DNA from: Plasticicumulans lactativorans
Lineage (GTDB): Bacteria > Pseudomonadota > Gammaproteobacteria > Competibacterales > Competibacteraceae
NCBI RefSeq assembly: GCF_004341245.1
Contig: NZ_SLWY01000014.1
Span: 1-64,000 of the forward strand
Direction of reading: 5' to 3'
DNA length: 64,000 bases
In this document: positions 15,503 through 25,454 of the stretch, piece after piece
Layout: the number at the start of each line of letters is the position of its first letter
Position numbering within the stretch: the stretch's first letter is position 1
Notes under the pieces: model-generated
What the model was told of the DNA's origin: nothing
The model's database searches: none
Seen by the model: only the letters and a program-made list of their open reading frames with translations
Position numbers and translations under genes: made by a program

Positions 15503-16810
15503 TCAGGCGGCGGCGCCGGTGTCGGTGCCGGGGTCCTCGGCGCTGAACTCGCCGCTCGCGTAGTCGTAGGCGAACAGCTCCGCGTAGCGGCCCCAGTCGA
15601 CGATGACGCCGAGCACGCGCTCGGCCTCGTCCTCGCTCAGCGTGTCCTCCAGCTCGCGCAGGAAACGGCTCTCCGGCGCGCGCCGCTGCGGGCGCTCGTC
15701 GATGACGCGGCGGATGTGCGCGGCGAGCGGCACGCGGCGCACCAGGTGCTCGGCGAAGATCTCCTTGCGCCGCAGGATGTCGGCTTCGAGGAAGGCCGTG
15801 CCGTGGGCGGTCAGCGCGATGTGGCCCTCGCCGACGGTGGCGAAGCCGAGCAGCTCCAGCGCCTCGACGATCGGGAACAGCTCGTCGACCGCGAGCTCCA
15901 GCGCATCGGCCACCGCGGCGAGTTCGGCCTGGCTGCCGTAGCTCGGCCAGGCCACCTCGTCGAGCAGGCCGATCATCTGCTGCGCGCCGACGCCGGGCAG
16001 GCGGTGCGCGATGCCGGCCGCCTGCAGGCCGCCGGCGCGGGTCATCGCGGCGTAGATGCGGTCGGTCAGGTGGCGGAACGCCGGCGACTCGGGGTCGCGC
16101 GGGTGGCGCAGCGTCACCTTCAGCTCGGCCTTCACCCGCCCGGGGTTGGAGTCGAGGATGATGATGCGGTCGGCGAGCATCAGCGTCTCCTCGATGCCGT
16201 GCGACACCATGACGATGGCGCGCGTCGGGATCTGCCGCTCCAGCCACAGGTCGAGCAGGTCGCCGCGCAGGGTTTCGGCGGTCGGCACGTCGAGCGCCGA
16301 GAACGCCTCGTCCATCAGCAGCACGTCGGGGTTGACGACCAGCGCGCGGGCGAAGCCGACGCGCTGGCGCATGCCGCCCGACAGCTCCTTCGGGTAGGCC
16401 GACTCGAAGCCGTCGAGGCCGATCAGGTCGATCGCCGCCAGCGCCCGCGCGCGCCGCTCGGCCGCCGGCACGCCCTGCGCCTCCAGCCCGAGCTCGACGT
16501 TCTGCAGCACGTTGAGCCACGGGAACAGGCCGAAGGTCTGGAACACCATGCTGATGCCGGGCACCGGGCGCGTGACCGGCGCGCCGCGGTAGCGCACCTC
16601 GCCGTCGCTCGCGCGCATCAGCCCGCAGAGGATGCGCAGCAGCGTCGACTTGCCGCAGCCGGAGCGGCCGAGGATGGCGAGGATCTCGCCGGCGCGCACG
16701 TCGAGGTCGATGCCGTCGAGGATGACGATGTCGCCCTTCTCCGGGGCGGGGTAGCGCTTGCTGACGCCGCGCAGCGTGAGCAGCGTCTCGGTGGGGGCGG
16801 TCGCGGACAT
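15503..16810 (-). CDS. ABC importer ATPase with C-terminal AAA-associated domain
   Basis: A 435-residue ATPase. Residues 1-250 form a NitT/TauT-type nucleotide-binding domain: Walker A GRSGCGKST, Q-loop MVFQTFGLFPWL, signature LSGGMRQR, Walker B VLLMDEAFSALD and the switch His in VMVSHG. Residues from about 280 form a winged-helix-like AAA-associated domain (GLLDEVAWPSYGSQAELAAV and later LEADILRRKEIFAEHLV) found in a subset of anion-type importers. The start at 16810 gives MSATAPTETLLTLRGVSKRY. Its partner is the double permease encoded 11 bases upstream. No substrate-binding protein is nearby, so the substrate (nitrate, sulfonate, bicarbonate or other) is open. Confidence 0.88.
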   Translation of the reverse strand: MSATAPTETLLTLRGVSKRYPAPEKGDIVILDGIDLDVRAGEILAILGRSGCGKSTLLRILCGLMRASDGEVRYRGAPVTRPVPGISMVFQTFGLFPWLNVLQNVELGLEAQGVPAAERRARALAAIDLIGLDGFESAYPKELSGGMRQRVGFARALVVNPDVLLMDEAFSALDVPTAETLRGDLLDLWLERQIPTRAIVMVSHGIEETLMLADRIIILDSNPGRVKAELKVTLRHPRDPESPAFRHLTDRIYAAMTRAGGLQAAGIAHRLPGVGAQQMIGLLDEVAWPSYGSQAELAAVADALELAVDELFPIVEALELLGFATVGEGHIALTAHGTAFLEADILRRKEIFAEHLVRRVPLAAHIRRVIDERPQRRAPESRFLRELEDTLSEDEAERVLGVIVDWGRYAELFAYDYASGEFSAEDPGTDTGAAA

Positions 16811-16821
16811 GACGGGCGATC

Positions 16822-18576
16822 TCAGTCGGTGGCGAGGCGCTGCTGCGCCCGGTCGTACAGGGGTTTCCAGACGAGGCGGTTGAACACGACCACGTACAGG
16901 CTCATCACCGCGATGCCGAGCACCACGCGCGGGTGGTCGCCGGCGGCGGTCTGCTGGGCGATGTAGGCGCCGATGCCGGTGGCGTTCAGCGTGGTCCGGC
17001 CCCAGGTGACGACCTCCGAGACGACGCTCGCGTTCCACGCCCCGCCCGAGGCGGTCAGCCCGCCGGTCAGGTAGGCCGGGAACACCGCCGGCAGCAGCAC
17101 CCGGCGCCAGTACAGCGCGCCGCGCAGGCCGAGGTTGGCGGCGGCTTCCCGGAGGTCGTTCGACAGCGCCGCGGCGCCGGCGATCACGTTGAACAGGATG
17201 TACCACTGGGTGCCGAGGATCATCAGCGGGCTGACCCAGATCTCCGGGTCGAGGCCGTAATGGACGATGCCGAGCACCGCCACCGGGAACAGCAGGTTGG
17301 CCGGGAACGCCGACAGGAACAGCGCCACCGGCTGCACGTGCTGCGCGAGGCGCGGGCGCAGCCCGATCGCGATGCCGACCGGGACCCACAGCGCGGTCGC
17401 CAGCGCCGTCAGCACCACCACCCGCAGCAGCGTGCAGCCGCCGAGCACGAAGACCCGGCCGATCTCGGCGTAGCTCGCCTCGGTCAGCACGAAGCGCGCG
17501 AGCAGCACGATGCTCGCCGCCGCGCCGGCGAACAGCGCGAGGCTCCAGGCCGCTCCCGCCCAGCCGGCGAGCGCCACGCGGCGCCACTTGATCCGCGGCA
17601 CCGGGCGCCACGCGCGCCGCGGCAGGCGCCGCGCGAGCGCGCGCGCCACCGCGCCGGTCGCCGCGCGCAGCAGCCCGGCCAGCGCGCGCAGCCCGTGCGC
17701 CCGCGCGAACAGGTCGAGTACCCAGGAGCGCGGCGCCGCCTGCCCCTGCGAGAACTCGAACTTGAAGCGGTCGGCCCAGGCCACCAGCGGGCGGAACACG
17801 AGCTGGTCGTAGAGCGCGATCACCACCGCCATGCACAGGATCGCCCAGCCGATCGCGCCGAGGTCCTCGTGCTGGATCGCCAGCGCGATGTAGGAGCCCA
17901 CGCCCGGCAGCGTCACCGTCTGGTTGGCGACGGTGATCGCCTCCGAGGCGACGACGAAGAACCAGCCGCCGGAGACCGACATCATCGTGTTCCAGACCAG
18001 GCCGGGGATCGCGTACGGCACCTCCAGCTTCCAGAAGCGCTGCCAGGGCGACAGCCCGAACAGGTCGGCGACCTGGTAGAGGTCCTTCGGCAGCAGGCGC
18101 AGCGCGTAGAAGAAGCTGAACGCCATGTTCCACGCCTGCGAGGTGAAGATCGCGAAGATCGCCGCGCATTCGGCACCGAGCAGGCTGCCCGGGAAGAGCT
18201 GCACGAACCAGATCACCGTCACCGACAGGAAGCCGAGGATCGGCACCGACTGCAGCACGTCGAGCAGCGGGATCAGCAGCTGCTCGGCGCGCCGGCTCGA
18301 CGCCGCGAGCTTGGCGTAGACGAAGGTGAAGACGAAGGAGCAGGCGAGCGCGGCCGCCATGCGCAGCGTCGTGCGCAGCGCGTACTCGGGCAGGTGCACG
18401 GGGTCGAGCGAGATCGGCAGCGGCGCGCCGAAGGTGTAGGGCACGGTCATGCCGCGGCTGCCCCAGGCGAGCAGGAACAGCCCGCCGCAGACCAGCGGCA
18501 GCGCGAGCAGGTCCCAGCGGTTCGGCAGGCGGCTGAGCAGGCCCGGCGCGGTGGGCAAGGTCGTGTGCAGGCTCAT
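16822..18576 (-). CDS. ABC importer permease with two fused membrane domains
   Basis: A 584-residue membrane protein made of two tandem binding-protein-dependent permease domains, one in each half, so a single chain supplies both channel subunits. EAA-type loops are seen in the first half (VADLFGLSPWQRFWKLEVPY) and in the second (AANLGLRGALYWRRVLLPAV). A long Arg-rich linker lies around residues 285-340. The start at 18576 gives MSLHTTLPTAPGLLSRLPNR. The ATPase gene follows after 11 bases. Confidence 0.88.
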   Translation of the reverse strand: MSLHTTLPTAPGLLSRLPNRWDLLALPLVCGGLFLLAWGSRGMTVPYTFGAPLPISLDPVHLPEYALRTTLRMAAALACSFVFTFVYAKLAASSRRAEQLLIPLLDVLQSVPILGFLSVTVIWFVQLFPGSLLGAECAAIFAIFTSQAWNMAFSFFYALRLLPKDLYQVADLFGLSPWQRFWKLEVPYAIPGLVWNTMMSVSGGWFFVVASEAITVANQTVTLPGVGSYIALAIQHEDLGAIGWAILCMAVVIALYDQLVFRPLVAWADRFKFEFSQGQAAPRSWVLDLFARAHGLRALAGLLRAATGAVARALARRLPRRAWRPVPRIKWRRVALAGWAGAAWSLALFAGAAASIVLLARFVLTEASYAEIGRVFVLGGCTLLRVVVLTALATALWVPVGIAIGLRPRLAQHVQPVALFLSAFPANLLFPVAVLGIVHYGLDPEIWVSPLMILGTQWYILFNVIAGAAALSNDLREAAANLGLRGALYWRRVLLPAVFPAYLTGGLTASGGAWNASVVSEVVTWGRTTLNATGIGAYIAQQTAAGDHPRVVLGIAVMSLYVVVFNRLVWKPLYDRAQQRLATD

Positions 18577-18703
18577 CGTGGACGCTCGACGGGGGGACGG
18601 GGCGCACGCCGGCTGCCGCCGGGGGGTGCGGGGCACGCCTATCATGCCTGCCGGCGCCGGCGCGCGTGTTAACGCCGAACGGCCGCCGCCGGCTGCGGCG
18701 AGC

Positions 18704-20566
18704 TCAGATGCCGGGGGTGGCGGAGGCGGGGGCCGCCGGCAGCGTGAAGCTGAAGATCGCGCCGCCCTCGGGGTTGTCGTCGGCCCACAGCTGGCCGCCG
18801 TGGGCCTCCATGATCGAGCGGCTGATCGACAGGCCGAGCCCCAGGCCCTTGGGCTTGGTGGTGTAGAACTGCTCGAACAACTGCTCGGGGTCGGTCGACG
18901 GCAGGCCCGGCCCGCAGTCGATCACGTGCACCGCCACGCAGCCCTCCGCGGTGAGATCGGAGCGCACCAGCACCGGGCTGGCGATTCCGCCGGAGGCATC
19001 GCCGGGCGCGGCCTCCATCGCGTTGCGCAGCAGGTTGAGCAGCACTTGTTCGATCTGCACGCGGTCGGCGAGCACCGTCGGCAGGTGCGGGGCGAGTTCG
19101 GCCGCCAGGTGCACGCCGTGGCGGCGCGCCTCCGGCAGGCAGAAGCGCAGCATCTCGCGCACCACCGCGTTGACGTCGATCGGCAGGCGCTGGAACTCGC
19201 TCTTGCGGGCGAAGCCGCGCAGCCGGCGGATGATCTCGCCGGCGCGGCTGGCCTGCTGCGCGATGCGCTCGAGCGCGCCCTTGATCACCTCAGCCTCGGC
19301 CGGCGGCGTCGCCTCCATGCGCCGGATCGCGCCGCGCGCGTAGTTGACGATCGCCGCGAGTGGCTGGTTCAGCTCGTGCGCGAGCCCCGAGGCCATCTCG
19401 CCCAGCGTGATCAGCCGCGCCACGTGCGCCATCTCGTGCTGGTGGCGCTGCACCAGTTCCTCGGCGTGGCGCCGCTCGCTCATGTCGCGCACCACGGTCG
19501 AGAAGTACTCGATGCCGTCGCCCTCGTCCGGGTGCGAGAGGATCACCTGCGATACCGGCAGTTCGCGCCCCTTGGCGTCGATGAACGCGGTCTCCCCGCT
19601 CCAGGTGCCGGTGGCGCGCGCCGTCGCCAGGCCCTCGCTCTCGACGCGCGCGTAGGCCGCCGGTGGCATCAGTTCGCGCAGGCGCAGCGGGCGGTTGCCG
19701 GTGGCGGGCAGCGTCAGCGTGCGCAGCGCGGCCTCGTTCAGGTAGGTGATGCGCCCGCTGCCGTCGAAGAACACCACCAGGTCGGTGGTGGCCTCGACGA
19801 TGCGCGCCAGCCGCCGGGTGGCGCGTTCGGCGAGCACGCGCCGGCTGACGTCGCGCGACACGCTGATGATCTCCAGGAGCTCGCCGCTGCCCGGGTCGCG
19901 CAGCGTGCGGCTGGTGCTCTCCAGCCACACGTAGTGGCCGTCCTTGTGGCGGTAGCGGTAGGTGCCGACGTAGATGCCGCGCTCGTAGGCGACGGTGGGC
20001 GCGCGCTCCTTGTAGGTGCGCCGGTCGTCCGGGTGGAACAGGTCGAGCGAGGACACCCCCACCAGCTCCTCGGGCCGGTAGCCGAGCAGCGTGGTGGCGG
20101 CCGGCGAGGCGTAGAGGAAGGTCCAGGTGCCGGGGGTGTGGCGCGAGATGATGTCGGTCGACTGCTCGGCGAGCAGGCGGTGGCGCGCCTCGCTGATGCG
20201 CAGCGCCGCCTCGGTCTGGCGGCTGTCGGTGACGTCGCGGCCGAAGACGTGGACGGCCGGCCCGGCCTCGCCGTCGCTGGCGGCCGGCACGTAGGTCCAC
20301 GCCAGCGTGCGCGCGCCGGCGCGCGCCTCGGCGTCCTGCACCGCCTCGCCGTGCTGCAGGCAGGCGCGCACCAGTTCGTGGTGGCCGGTGGGCAGCACCA
20401 GGCGGACGTCGGTGAGCTGGACCTTCGCCAGCAGCGCCGCGGTCGCCGGGTTGCTGGCGAGCACCTCGCCCTCGGCCGAGCAGGCGAGCACCGGCTCGGG
20501 CAGGCGGCCGACCAGGCGGGTGAAGGCTTCGAGCCCGGACGAGCCGGTGTCGGGCAATGCGCTCAT
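18704..20566 (-). CDS. Multi-PAS cytoplasmic sensor histidine kinase
   Basis: A 620-residue kinase without obvious transmembrane helices. PAS domains run from about residue 10 to 375: the second has EQSTDIISRHTPG and PEELVGVSSLDLFHPDDR, the third IVEATTDLVVFFDGSGRITY. The kinase core has GLAHELNQPLAAIVNYARGA with phospho-accepting H397, N-box LLNLLRNAMEAA, G1 DCGPGLP and FEQFYTTKPKGLGLGLSI, a FixL/DctB-like type. I chose the ATG at 20566 because AAAAGGAAAG precedes it and the bases further upstream are AT-rich non-coding DNA. No response regulator lies next to it, so the partner is elsewhere. It is divergent from the acetate permease genes. Confidence 0.9.
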   Translation of the reverse strand: MSALPDTGSSGLEAFTRLVGRLPEPVLACSAEGEVLASNPATAALLAKVQLTDVRLVLPTGHHELVRACLQHGEAVQDAEARAGARTLAWTYVPAASDGEAGPAVHVFGRDVTDSRQTEAALRISEARHRLLAEQSTDIISRHTPGTWTFLYASPAATTLLGYRPEELVGVSSLDLFHPDDRRTYKERAPTVAYERGIYVGTYRYRHKDGHYVWLESTSRTLRDPGSGELLEIISVSRDVSRRVLAERATRRLARIVEATTDLVVFFDGSGRITYLNEAALRTLTLPATGNRPLRLRELMPPAAYARVESEGLATARATGTWSGETAFIDAKGRELPVSQVILSHPDEGDGIEYFSTVVRDMSERRHAEELVQRHQHEMAHVARLITLGEMASGLAHELNQPLAAIVNYARGAIRRMEATPPAEAEVIKGALERIAQQASRAGEIIRRLRGFARKSEFQRLPIDVNAVVREMLRFCLPEARRHGVHLAAELAPHLPTVLADRVQIEQVLLNLLRNAMEAAPGDASGGIASPVLVRSDLTAEGCVAVHVIDCGPGLPSTDPEQLFEQFYTTKPKGLGLGLSISRSIMEAHGGQLWADDNPEGGAIFSFTLPAAPASATPGI

Positions 20567-20829
20567 GCGGTCTTTCCTTTTGAGATAAGTAAAAACCCTA
20601 ATATTTATATCTTGTTTGGCAGTATGTGTTGCGATAGTCTGCGCAAAACACCTAGTCATCTTCGCATGATAGAGATGCACAGCACGTCGTTGCCGACTCA
20701 CGAGGTCGACTGCGAACCGGCGCCGGGCTTCGCCGCTGCGTCCGGGGCACCCGCCCGGACCCCGCCCGCGAGCCACCCAGCCACGGCGGCCTGCGCCGGG
20801 CGGTCGCAACCAGAATGAGGAAAACGCGT
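20567..20829. promoter_or_regulatory. AT-rich divergent promoter region
   Basis: This 263-base gap separates the PAS kinase (leftward) from the DUF485/actP operon (rightward). Positions 20571-20680 are strikingly AT-rich for this genome (for example AAAAACCCTAATATTTATAT around 20590), as expected for promoters or curved DNA. I see no exact sigma-54 or CRP-type site. Confidence 0.5.
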
Positions 20830-21141
20830 ATGTCCCTGTCGGTACCGGAACGGATCATGGCGTGTCCGCGCTTCCAGCGCCTCGCCGCCACGCGCTCGCG
20901 CTTCGCGTGGACGCTCGCCGCGCTCGTGCTCGCGCTCTACTACGGCTACATGCTGCTGGTCGCCTTCGCACCGCAGGTGCTGGGCGCGCGGCTCGCGGAA
21001 GGGGGCACCACGACCTGGGGGGTGCCGGTGGGGGCGGCGATCATCGTCTTCTCGTGGCTGATGACCGGCCTCTACATCCGTCGCGCGAACGTCGAGTTCG
21101 ACGCGCTGACCGACGCCGTCCTCGAGGAGCACGCCCGATGA
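20830..21141 (+). CDS. DUF485 membrane protein, small partner of ActP
   Basis: A 103-residue protein with two transmembrane helices ([20 protein letters not shown] and [19 protein letters not shown]), typical of the YjcH/DUF485 family that is encoded immediately before acetate permeases. I prefer the ATG at 20830, which has AGGA about nine bases upstream; an in-frame ATG at 20815 would add five residues. Its stop overlaps the actP start in ATGA. It is probably needed for function or assembly of the permease, though the exact role is unknown. Confidence 0.88.
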   Translation: MSLSVPERIMACPRFQRLAATRSRFAWTLAALVLALYYGYMLLVAFAPQVLGARLAEGGTTTWGVPVGAAIIVFSWLMTGLYIRRANVEFDALTDAVLEEHAR

Positions 21142-22787
21142 GCCGCCTGCACGGTCTTGCCGTTGCGGCGCTCGCCGCGCTCGCGCCCGTCGCCCACGCT
21201 GCCGGCGAGGCGCCGAAGGCGCCGGTCAACGTGACCGCGATCGCGATGTTCCTGGTGTTCGTCGCCATCACCATGGGCATCACCTACTGGGCGGCCTCGC
21301 GCACGCGCTCGGCGAAGGACTTCTACACCGCCGGCGGTGGCATCACCGGCTTCCAGAACGGGCTCGCGATCGCCGGCGACTACATGTCGGCGGCGACCCT
21401 GCTCGGGCTCTCCGGCATGGTGTTCGCGCGCGGCTACGACGGCTTCATCTACGCGATCGGCTTCTTTGTCGGCTGGCCGGTGATCATGTTCCTGATGGCC
21501 GAGCGGCTGCGTAACCTCGGCAAGTACACCTTCGCCGACATCGCCTCGTACCGCCTGCAGCAGACGCCGATCCGCACGCTGGCGGCGCTCGGCACGCTCG
21601 CGGTGGTGGCCTTCTACCTGATCGTGCAGATGGTCGGCGCCGGCAAGCTGATCCAGCTGCTGTTCGGCCTCGACTACTGGATCGCGGTGGTGCTGGTGGG
21701 CTCGATCATGGTCGTCTACGTGACCTTCGGCGGCATGCTGGCGACCACCTGGGTGCAGATCATCAAGGCCGTGCTGCTGCTCGCCGCGGGCACCTTCATG
21801 CTGGTGATGGCGATGTCGCGCTTCGGCTGGAGCTTCGAGGCGCTGGCGCAGCAGGCGAGCGCGGTGCACAGGATGGGTGACGCGCTGCTCGCGCCGGGCG
21901 CGCTGCTGGCCGATCCGGTGTCGGCGATCTCGCTGTCGCTCGGCCTGGTGTTCGGGCTGGCCGGCCTGCCGCACATCATGATGCGCTTCTTCACCGTCAC
22001 CAACGCCAGGGAAGCGCGCAAGTCGGTGTTCTACGCCAACGGCTTCATCGGCTACTTCTTCCTCGTGGTGTGCACGCTCGGCCTGTGCGCGGTGGTCATC
22101 GTCGGCACCGACGCGCGCTTCCTCGGCGCCGACGGCAAGCTGCTCGGCGGCGAGAACATGGCGGCGATGCACCTGGCCAAGGCGGTGGGCGGCGACCTGT
22201 TCCTCGGCTTCATCTCGGCGGTGGCCTTCGCGACCATCCTCGCGGTGGTGGCGGGGCTCGCGCTCGCCGGCGCCTCGGCGGTGTCGCACGACCTCTACGC
22301 CTGCGTGATCAAGCGCGGCCAGGCCGACGAGCGCGCCGAGATGCGCGTGTCGCGCCTCGCCACGGTGGCGATCGGGCTGGTGGCGATCGTCCTCGGCATC
22401 CTGTTCGAGAACCAGAACATCGCCTTCATGACCGCACTGACCTTCGGCGTGGCGGCGTCGAGCAACTTCCCGGTGCTGCTGCTCTCGATGTACTGGAAGG
22501 GGCTGACCACGCGCGGCGCGCTGGTCGGCGGGCTGACCGGGCTGCTCAGTGCGGTGGTGTTCGTGGTGCTCGGCCCGACCGTGTGGGTGAAGGTGCTCGG
22601 CCATGCCGCGCCGCTGTTCCCCTACGACCAGCCGGCGCTGTTCTCGATGCCGCTCGCCTTCGCGGTGATCATGCTGGTGTCGAAGCTCGACGACAGCCGC
22701 CAGGCCGGGGACGAGCAGGCGCGCTTCACCGAGCAGTACGTGCGTGCGCAGACCGGCCTCGGCGCCGAGGCGGCGAGCGCGCACTGA
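21138..22787 (+). CDS. actP: Cation/acetate symporter ActP
   Basis: A 549-residue sodium:solute symporter, the same length as E. coli ActP. After a cleavable-looking N-terminus, the family features are [59 protein letters not shown], the SSF signature around [20 protein letters not shown] and [20 protein letters not shown]. It imports acetate and other short monocarboxylates. The ATG at 21138 overlaps the DUF485 stop. An acyl-CoA synthetase downstream could activate imported acids. Confidence 0.94.
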   Translation: MSRLHGLAVAALAALAPVAHAAGEAPKAPVNVTAIAMFLVFVAITMGITYWAASRTRSAKDFYTAGGGITGFQNGLAIAGDYMSAATLLGLSGMVFARGYDGFIYAIGFFVGWPVIMFLMAERLRNLGKYTFADIASYRLQQTPIRTLAALGTLAVVAFYLIVQMVGAGKLIQLLFGLDYWIAVVLVGSIMVVYVTFGGMLATTWVQIIKAVLLLAAGTFMLVMAMSRFGWSFEALAQQASAVHRMGDALLAPGALLADPVSAISLSLGLVFGLAGLPHIMMRFFTVTNAREARKSVFYANGFIGYFFLVVCTLGLCAVVIVGTDARFLGADGKLLGGENMAAMHLAKAVGGDLFLGFISAVAFATILAVVAGLALAGASAVSHDLYACVIKRGQADERAEMRVSRLATVAIGLVAIVLGILFENQNIAFMTALTFGVAASSNFPVLLLSMYWKGLTTRGALVGGLTGLLSAVVFVVLGPTVWVKVLGHAAPLFPYDQPALFSMPLAFAVIMLVSKLDDSRQAGDEQARFTEQYVRAQTGLGAEAASAH

Positions 22788-22924
22788 GGACGGGCGCGGT
22801 GACAAGCGGCGGGCGCCTGCTAGGGTTGTGGGCGACCCGCGCGACAGACGCGGGCAGCATGCCGAAGCCGCGGGGCGCCACCCCGCGGCCGGGGCAGAAC
22901 GACGACACGAGGGGAAGCACCACC

Positions 22925-23728
22925 ATGAGCACCGTTGCGGCCGACGCCACCGAGGCCCCGCTGCTGCTGCGCGCCGATGCCGACGGCATCGCCACGCTGA
23001 CGCTGAACCGTCCGGCGCAGTTCAACAGCCTGTCGGGTGCGCTGATCGGCGACCTGCAGGCGGCGCTCGACGCCATCGCCGACGACCCCGCGGTGCGCGT
23101 GGTGGTGATCGCCGGCGCCGGCAAGGCCTTCTGCGCCGGGCACGACCTCAAGGAGCTGCGCGCGTCGACCGACCGCGCCTTCCACGAAACGCTGTTCAAC
23201 CGCTTCGGCCGCCTGATGCTGACGCTGACGCGGCTGCCGCAGCCGGTGATCGCGCGCGTGCACGGCATCGCCACCGCGGCCGGCTGCCAGCTCGTCGCCA
23301 ACTGCGACCTGGCGGTGTGCGCCGACACCGCGCGCTTCGCCGTCAGCGGCATCAACCTCGGCCTGTTCTGCGCCACGCCGGCGGTGGCGCTGTCGCGCAA
23401 CCTCGGCCGCAAGGCGGCGCTGGAGCTGCTGCTCACCGGCGAGTTCATCGACGCCGCCACCGCGCTCGCGCGCGGGCTGGTCAACCGCGTGGTGCCGGCC
23501 GCCGGACTCGACGCCGAGATCGCACGCCTCGCCGCCGCCATCGTCGCCAAGAGCCCGGCCGCGATCGCCTCCGGCAAGACGATGTTCTACCGCCAGCTCG
23601 AACTCGGGCTGGAGGATGCCTACGCCTATGCGGCGGAGGAGATGGCCCGCAGCATGGGTACGGCCGATGCCTGCGAGGGCATCGACGCCTTCATCGGAAA
23701 GCGTCCGCCGGTGTGGCAGGGGCGCTGA
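22925..23728 (+). CDS. Enoyl-CoA hydratase/isomerase family protein, ECHDC3-like
   Basis: A 267-residue crotonase-fold protein. The CoA-binding motif and oxyanion hole are visible in GKAFCAGHDLKELRAST and GIATAAGCQLVANCDLAVC. The two glutamates that catalyse hydration in classical enoyl-CoA hydratases are not where expected: the first site reads GCQLVANCD, and the second region reads FAVSGINLGLFC. This pattern is that of ECHDC3-type proteins, so classical hydratase activity is doubtful. The start at 22925 follows GAGGGGAAG. It is 59 bases from the acyl-CoA synthetase and probably in the same transcript. Confidence 0.87.
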   Translation: MSTVAADATEAPLLLRADADGIATLTLNRPAQFNSLSGALIGDLQAALDAIADDPAVRVVVIAGAGKAFCAGHDLKELRASTDRAFHETLFNRFGRLMLTLTRLPQPVIARVHGIATAAGCQLVANCDLAVCADTARFAVSGINLGLFCATPAVALSRNLGRKAALELLLTGEFIDAATALARGLVNRVVPAAGLDAEIARLAAAIVAKSPAAIASGKTMFYRQLELGLEDAYAYAAEEMARSMGTADACEGIDAFIGKRPPVWQGR

Positions 23729-23787
23729 TTCCGCGGTTTCGCACAAGGGCCGCACGCGCGCGGTCCGCATGACATCGAGGTGGGAAC

Positions 23788-25428
23788 ATGCAGCACAACC
23801 CGTATGAACTGGGGCTCGAACGCAACGCGGCCAACTTCGCCGCCCTGTCGCCGCTGAGCTACCTGGCGCGCGCCGCCGACGTGTACCCGAACCGCATCGC
23901 CAGCGTGCACGGCACGCTGCGCCGCACCTGGGCCGAAACCTACACGCGCTGCCGGCGCCTCGGCTCGGCGCTCGCCGCGCGCGGCATCGGCGTCGGCGAC
24001 ACCGTTGCGGTGATGCTGCCGAACATCCCCGAGATGCTCGAGGTGCACTTCGGCGTGCCGATGTGCGGCGCGGTGCTGAACACCCTCAACGTGCGCCTCG
24101 ACGCCGAGGCGATCGCCTTCATGCTCGCCCACGGCGAGGCCAAGGTGCTGATCACCGACCGCGAGTTCTCCGACACCATCGAGAAGGCCCTGCGCCTGGT
24201 GCAGAAGCGCCCGCTGGTGATCGACGTCGACGACCCGCAGTACGAGGGCGGCAAGCTGCTCGGCACGCTCAATTACGAGCAGCTGCTCGGCGAGGGCGAC
24301 CCGGACTACGCCTGGCAACTGCCCGCCGACGAATGGCAGGCGATCTCGCTCAACTACACCTCGGGCACCACCGGCAACCCCAAGGGCGTGGTCTACCATC
24401 ACCGCGGCGCCTACCTGAACGCCGTCTGCAACGTGCTCGCCTGGGACATGGGGCAGCACCCGGTCTACCTGTGGACGCTGCCGATGTTCCACTGCAACGG
24501 CTGGTGCTTCCCGTGGACGCTCGCCGCCGCCGTCGGCACCAGCGTGAGCCTGCGCGCGGTGCGCCCCGAGCCGATCTTCGCCGCGATCAAGGAAGAGAAG
24601 GTCAACCACTTCTGCGGCGCGCCGATCGTGCTGAACATGCTGAACAACGCCCCGGCCGAGCTGAAGACCGGCATCGATCACCCGGTCAAGGTGATGACCG
24701 CCGGCGCCGCGCCGCCGGCCGCGGTGATCGAGGGCATGGAGCGCATGGGCTTCAAGGTCACCCACGTGTACGGGCTCACCGAGACCTACGGCCCCTGCGT
24801 GTCCTGCGCCGAGCAGGACGGCTGGGACGCGCTGCCGATCGACCAGCAGGCGCGCATCAAGTCGCGCCAGGGCGTGCGCGCGCCGATGCAGGAGGGGCTG
24901 ATGGTCGCCGACCCGACCACCCTCGAACCCGTGCCGCAGGACGGGCGCACGCTGGGCGAGGTGTTCATGCGCGGCAACGTGGTGATGAAGGGCTACCTGA
25001 AGAACCCCGCCGCCACCGACGAGGCCTTCGCCGGCGGCTGGTTCCACTCCGGCGACCTCGCCGTGTGGCACGCCGACGGCTACATCGAGATCAAGGATCG
25101 CTCGAAGGACATCGTCATCTCCGGCGGCGAGAACATCTCCACGATCGAGGTCGAGGACGTGCTCTACCGCCACCCGGCGGTGATGGAGGCCGCGGTGGTC
25201 GCCCGCCCCGACAGCAAGTGGGGCGAGACGCCCTGCGCCTACGTGACGCTCAAGCCCGGCGCCGAGGACACCACCGAGGCCGACGTGATCGCCTTCTGCA
25301 AGACGCAGATGGCGGGCTACAAGGTGCCGAAGACGGTGGTCTTCGGCCCGCTGCCGAAGACCTCCACCGGCAAGATCCAGAAGTTCATCCTGCGCAACCA
25401 GGCGAAGGAGCTCGGCTCGCTCAGTTGA
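23788..25428 (+). CDS. Acyl-CoA synthetase (AMP-forming)
   Basis: A 546-residue adenylate-forming enzyme. The P-loop-like motif is LNYTSGTTGNPKGVVYHHRG near residue 188; motif 5 is VYGLTETYGPC, followed by FHSGDLAVWHADGYIEIKDR and the C-terminal Lys motif LPKTSTGKIQKFILR. It activates a carboxylic acid to its CoA thioester; by type it resembles short/medium-chain and methylmercaptopropionyl-CoA ligases, so the exact acid is uncertain. With the acetate-type permease and the hydratase-fold protein just upstream, a role in short-chain acid uptake and activation is plausible. A strong terminator follows. Confidence 0.9.
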   Translation: MQHNPYELGLERNAANFAALSPLSYLARAADVYPNRIASVHGTLRRTWAETYTRCRRLGSALAARGIGVGDTVAVMLPNIPEMLEVHFGVPMCGAVLNTLNVRLDAEAIAFMLAHGEAKVLITDREFSDTIEKALRLVQKRPLVIDVDDPQYEGGKLLGTLNYEQLLGEGDPDYAWQLPADEWQAISLNYTSGTTGNPKGVVYHHRGAYLNAVCNVLAWDMGQHPVYLWTLPMFHCNGWCFPWTLAAAVGTSVSLRAVRPEPIFAAIKEEKVNHFCGAPIVLNMLNNAPAELKTGIDHPVKVMTAGAAPPAAVIEGMERMGFKVTHVYGLTETYGPCVSCAEQDGWDALPIDQQARIKSRQGVRAPMQEGLMVADPTTLEPVPQDGRTLGEVFMRGNVVMKGYLKNPAATDEAFAGGWFHSGDLAVWHADGYIEIKDRSKDIVISGGENISTIEVEDVLYRHPAVMEAAVVARPDSKWGETPCAYVTLKPGAEDTTEADVIAFCKTQMAGYKVPKTVVFGPLPKTSTGKIQKFILRNQAKELGSLS

Positions 25429-25454
25429 TCGCGGTTCGCTCGACCGGGATCTTG

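Noticed and set aside
20615-20640. Possible sigma-54 promoter (TGGCAGTATGTGTTGC) upstream of DUF485/actP
   Set aside because: The GG and GC elements are 11 bases apart where 10 are required, and it is about 190 bases from the start codon.
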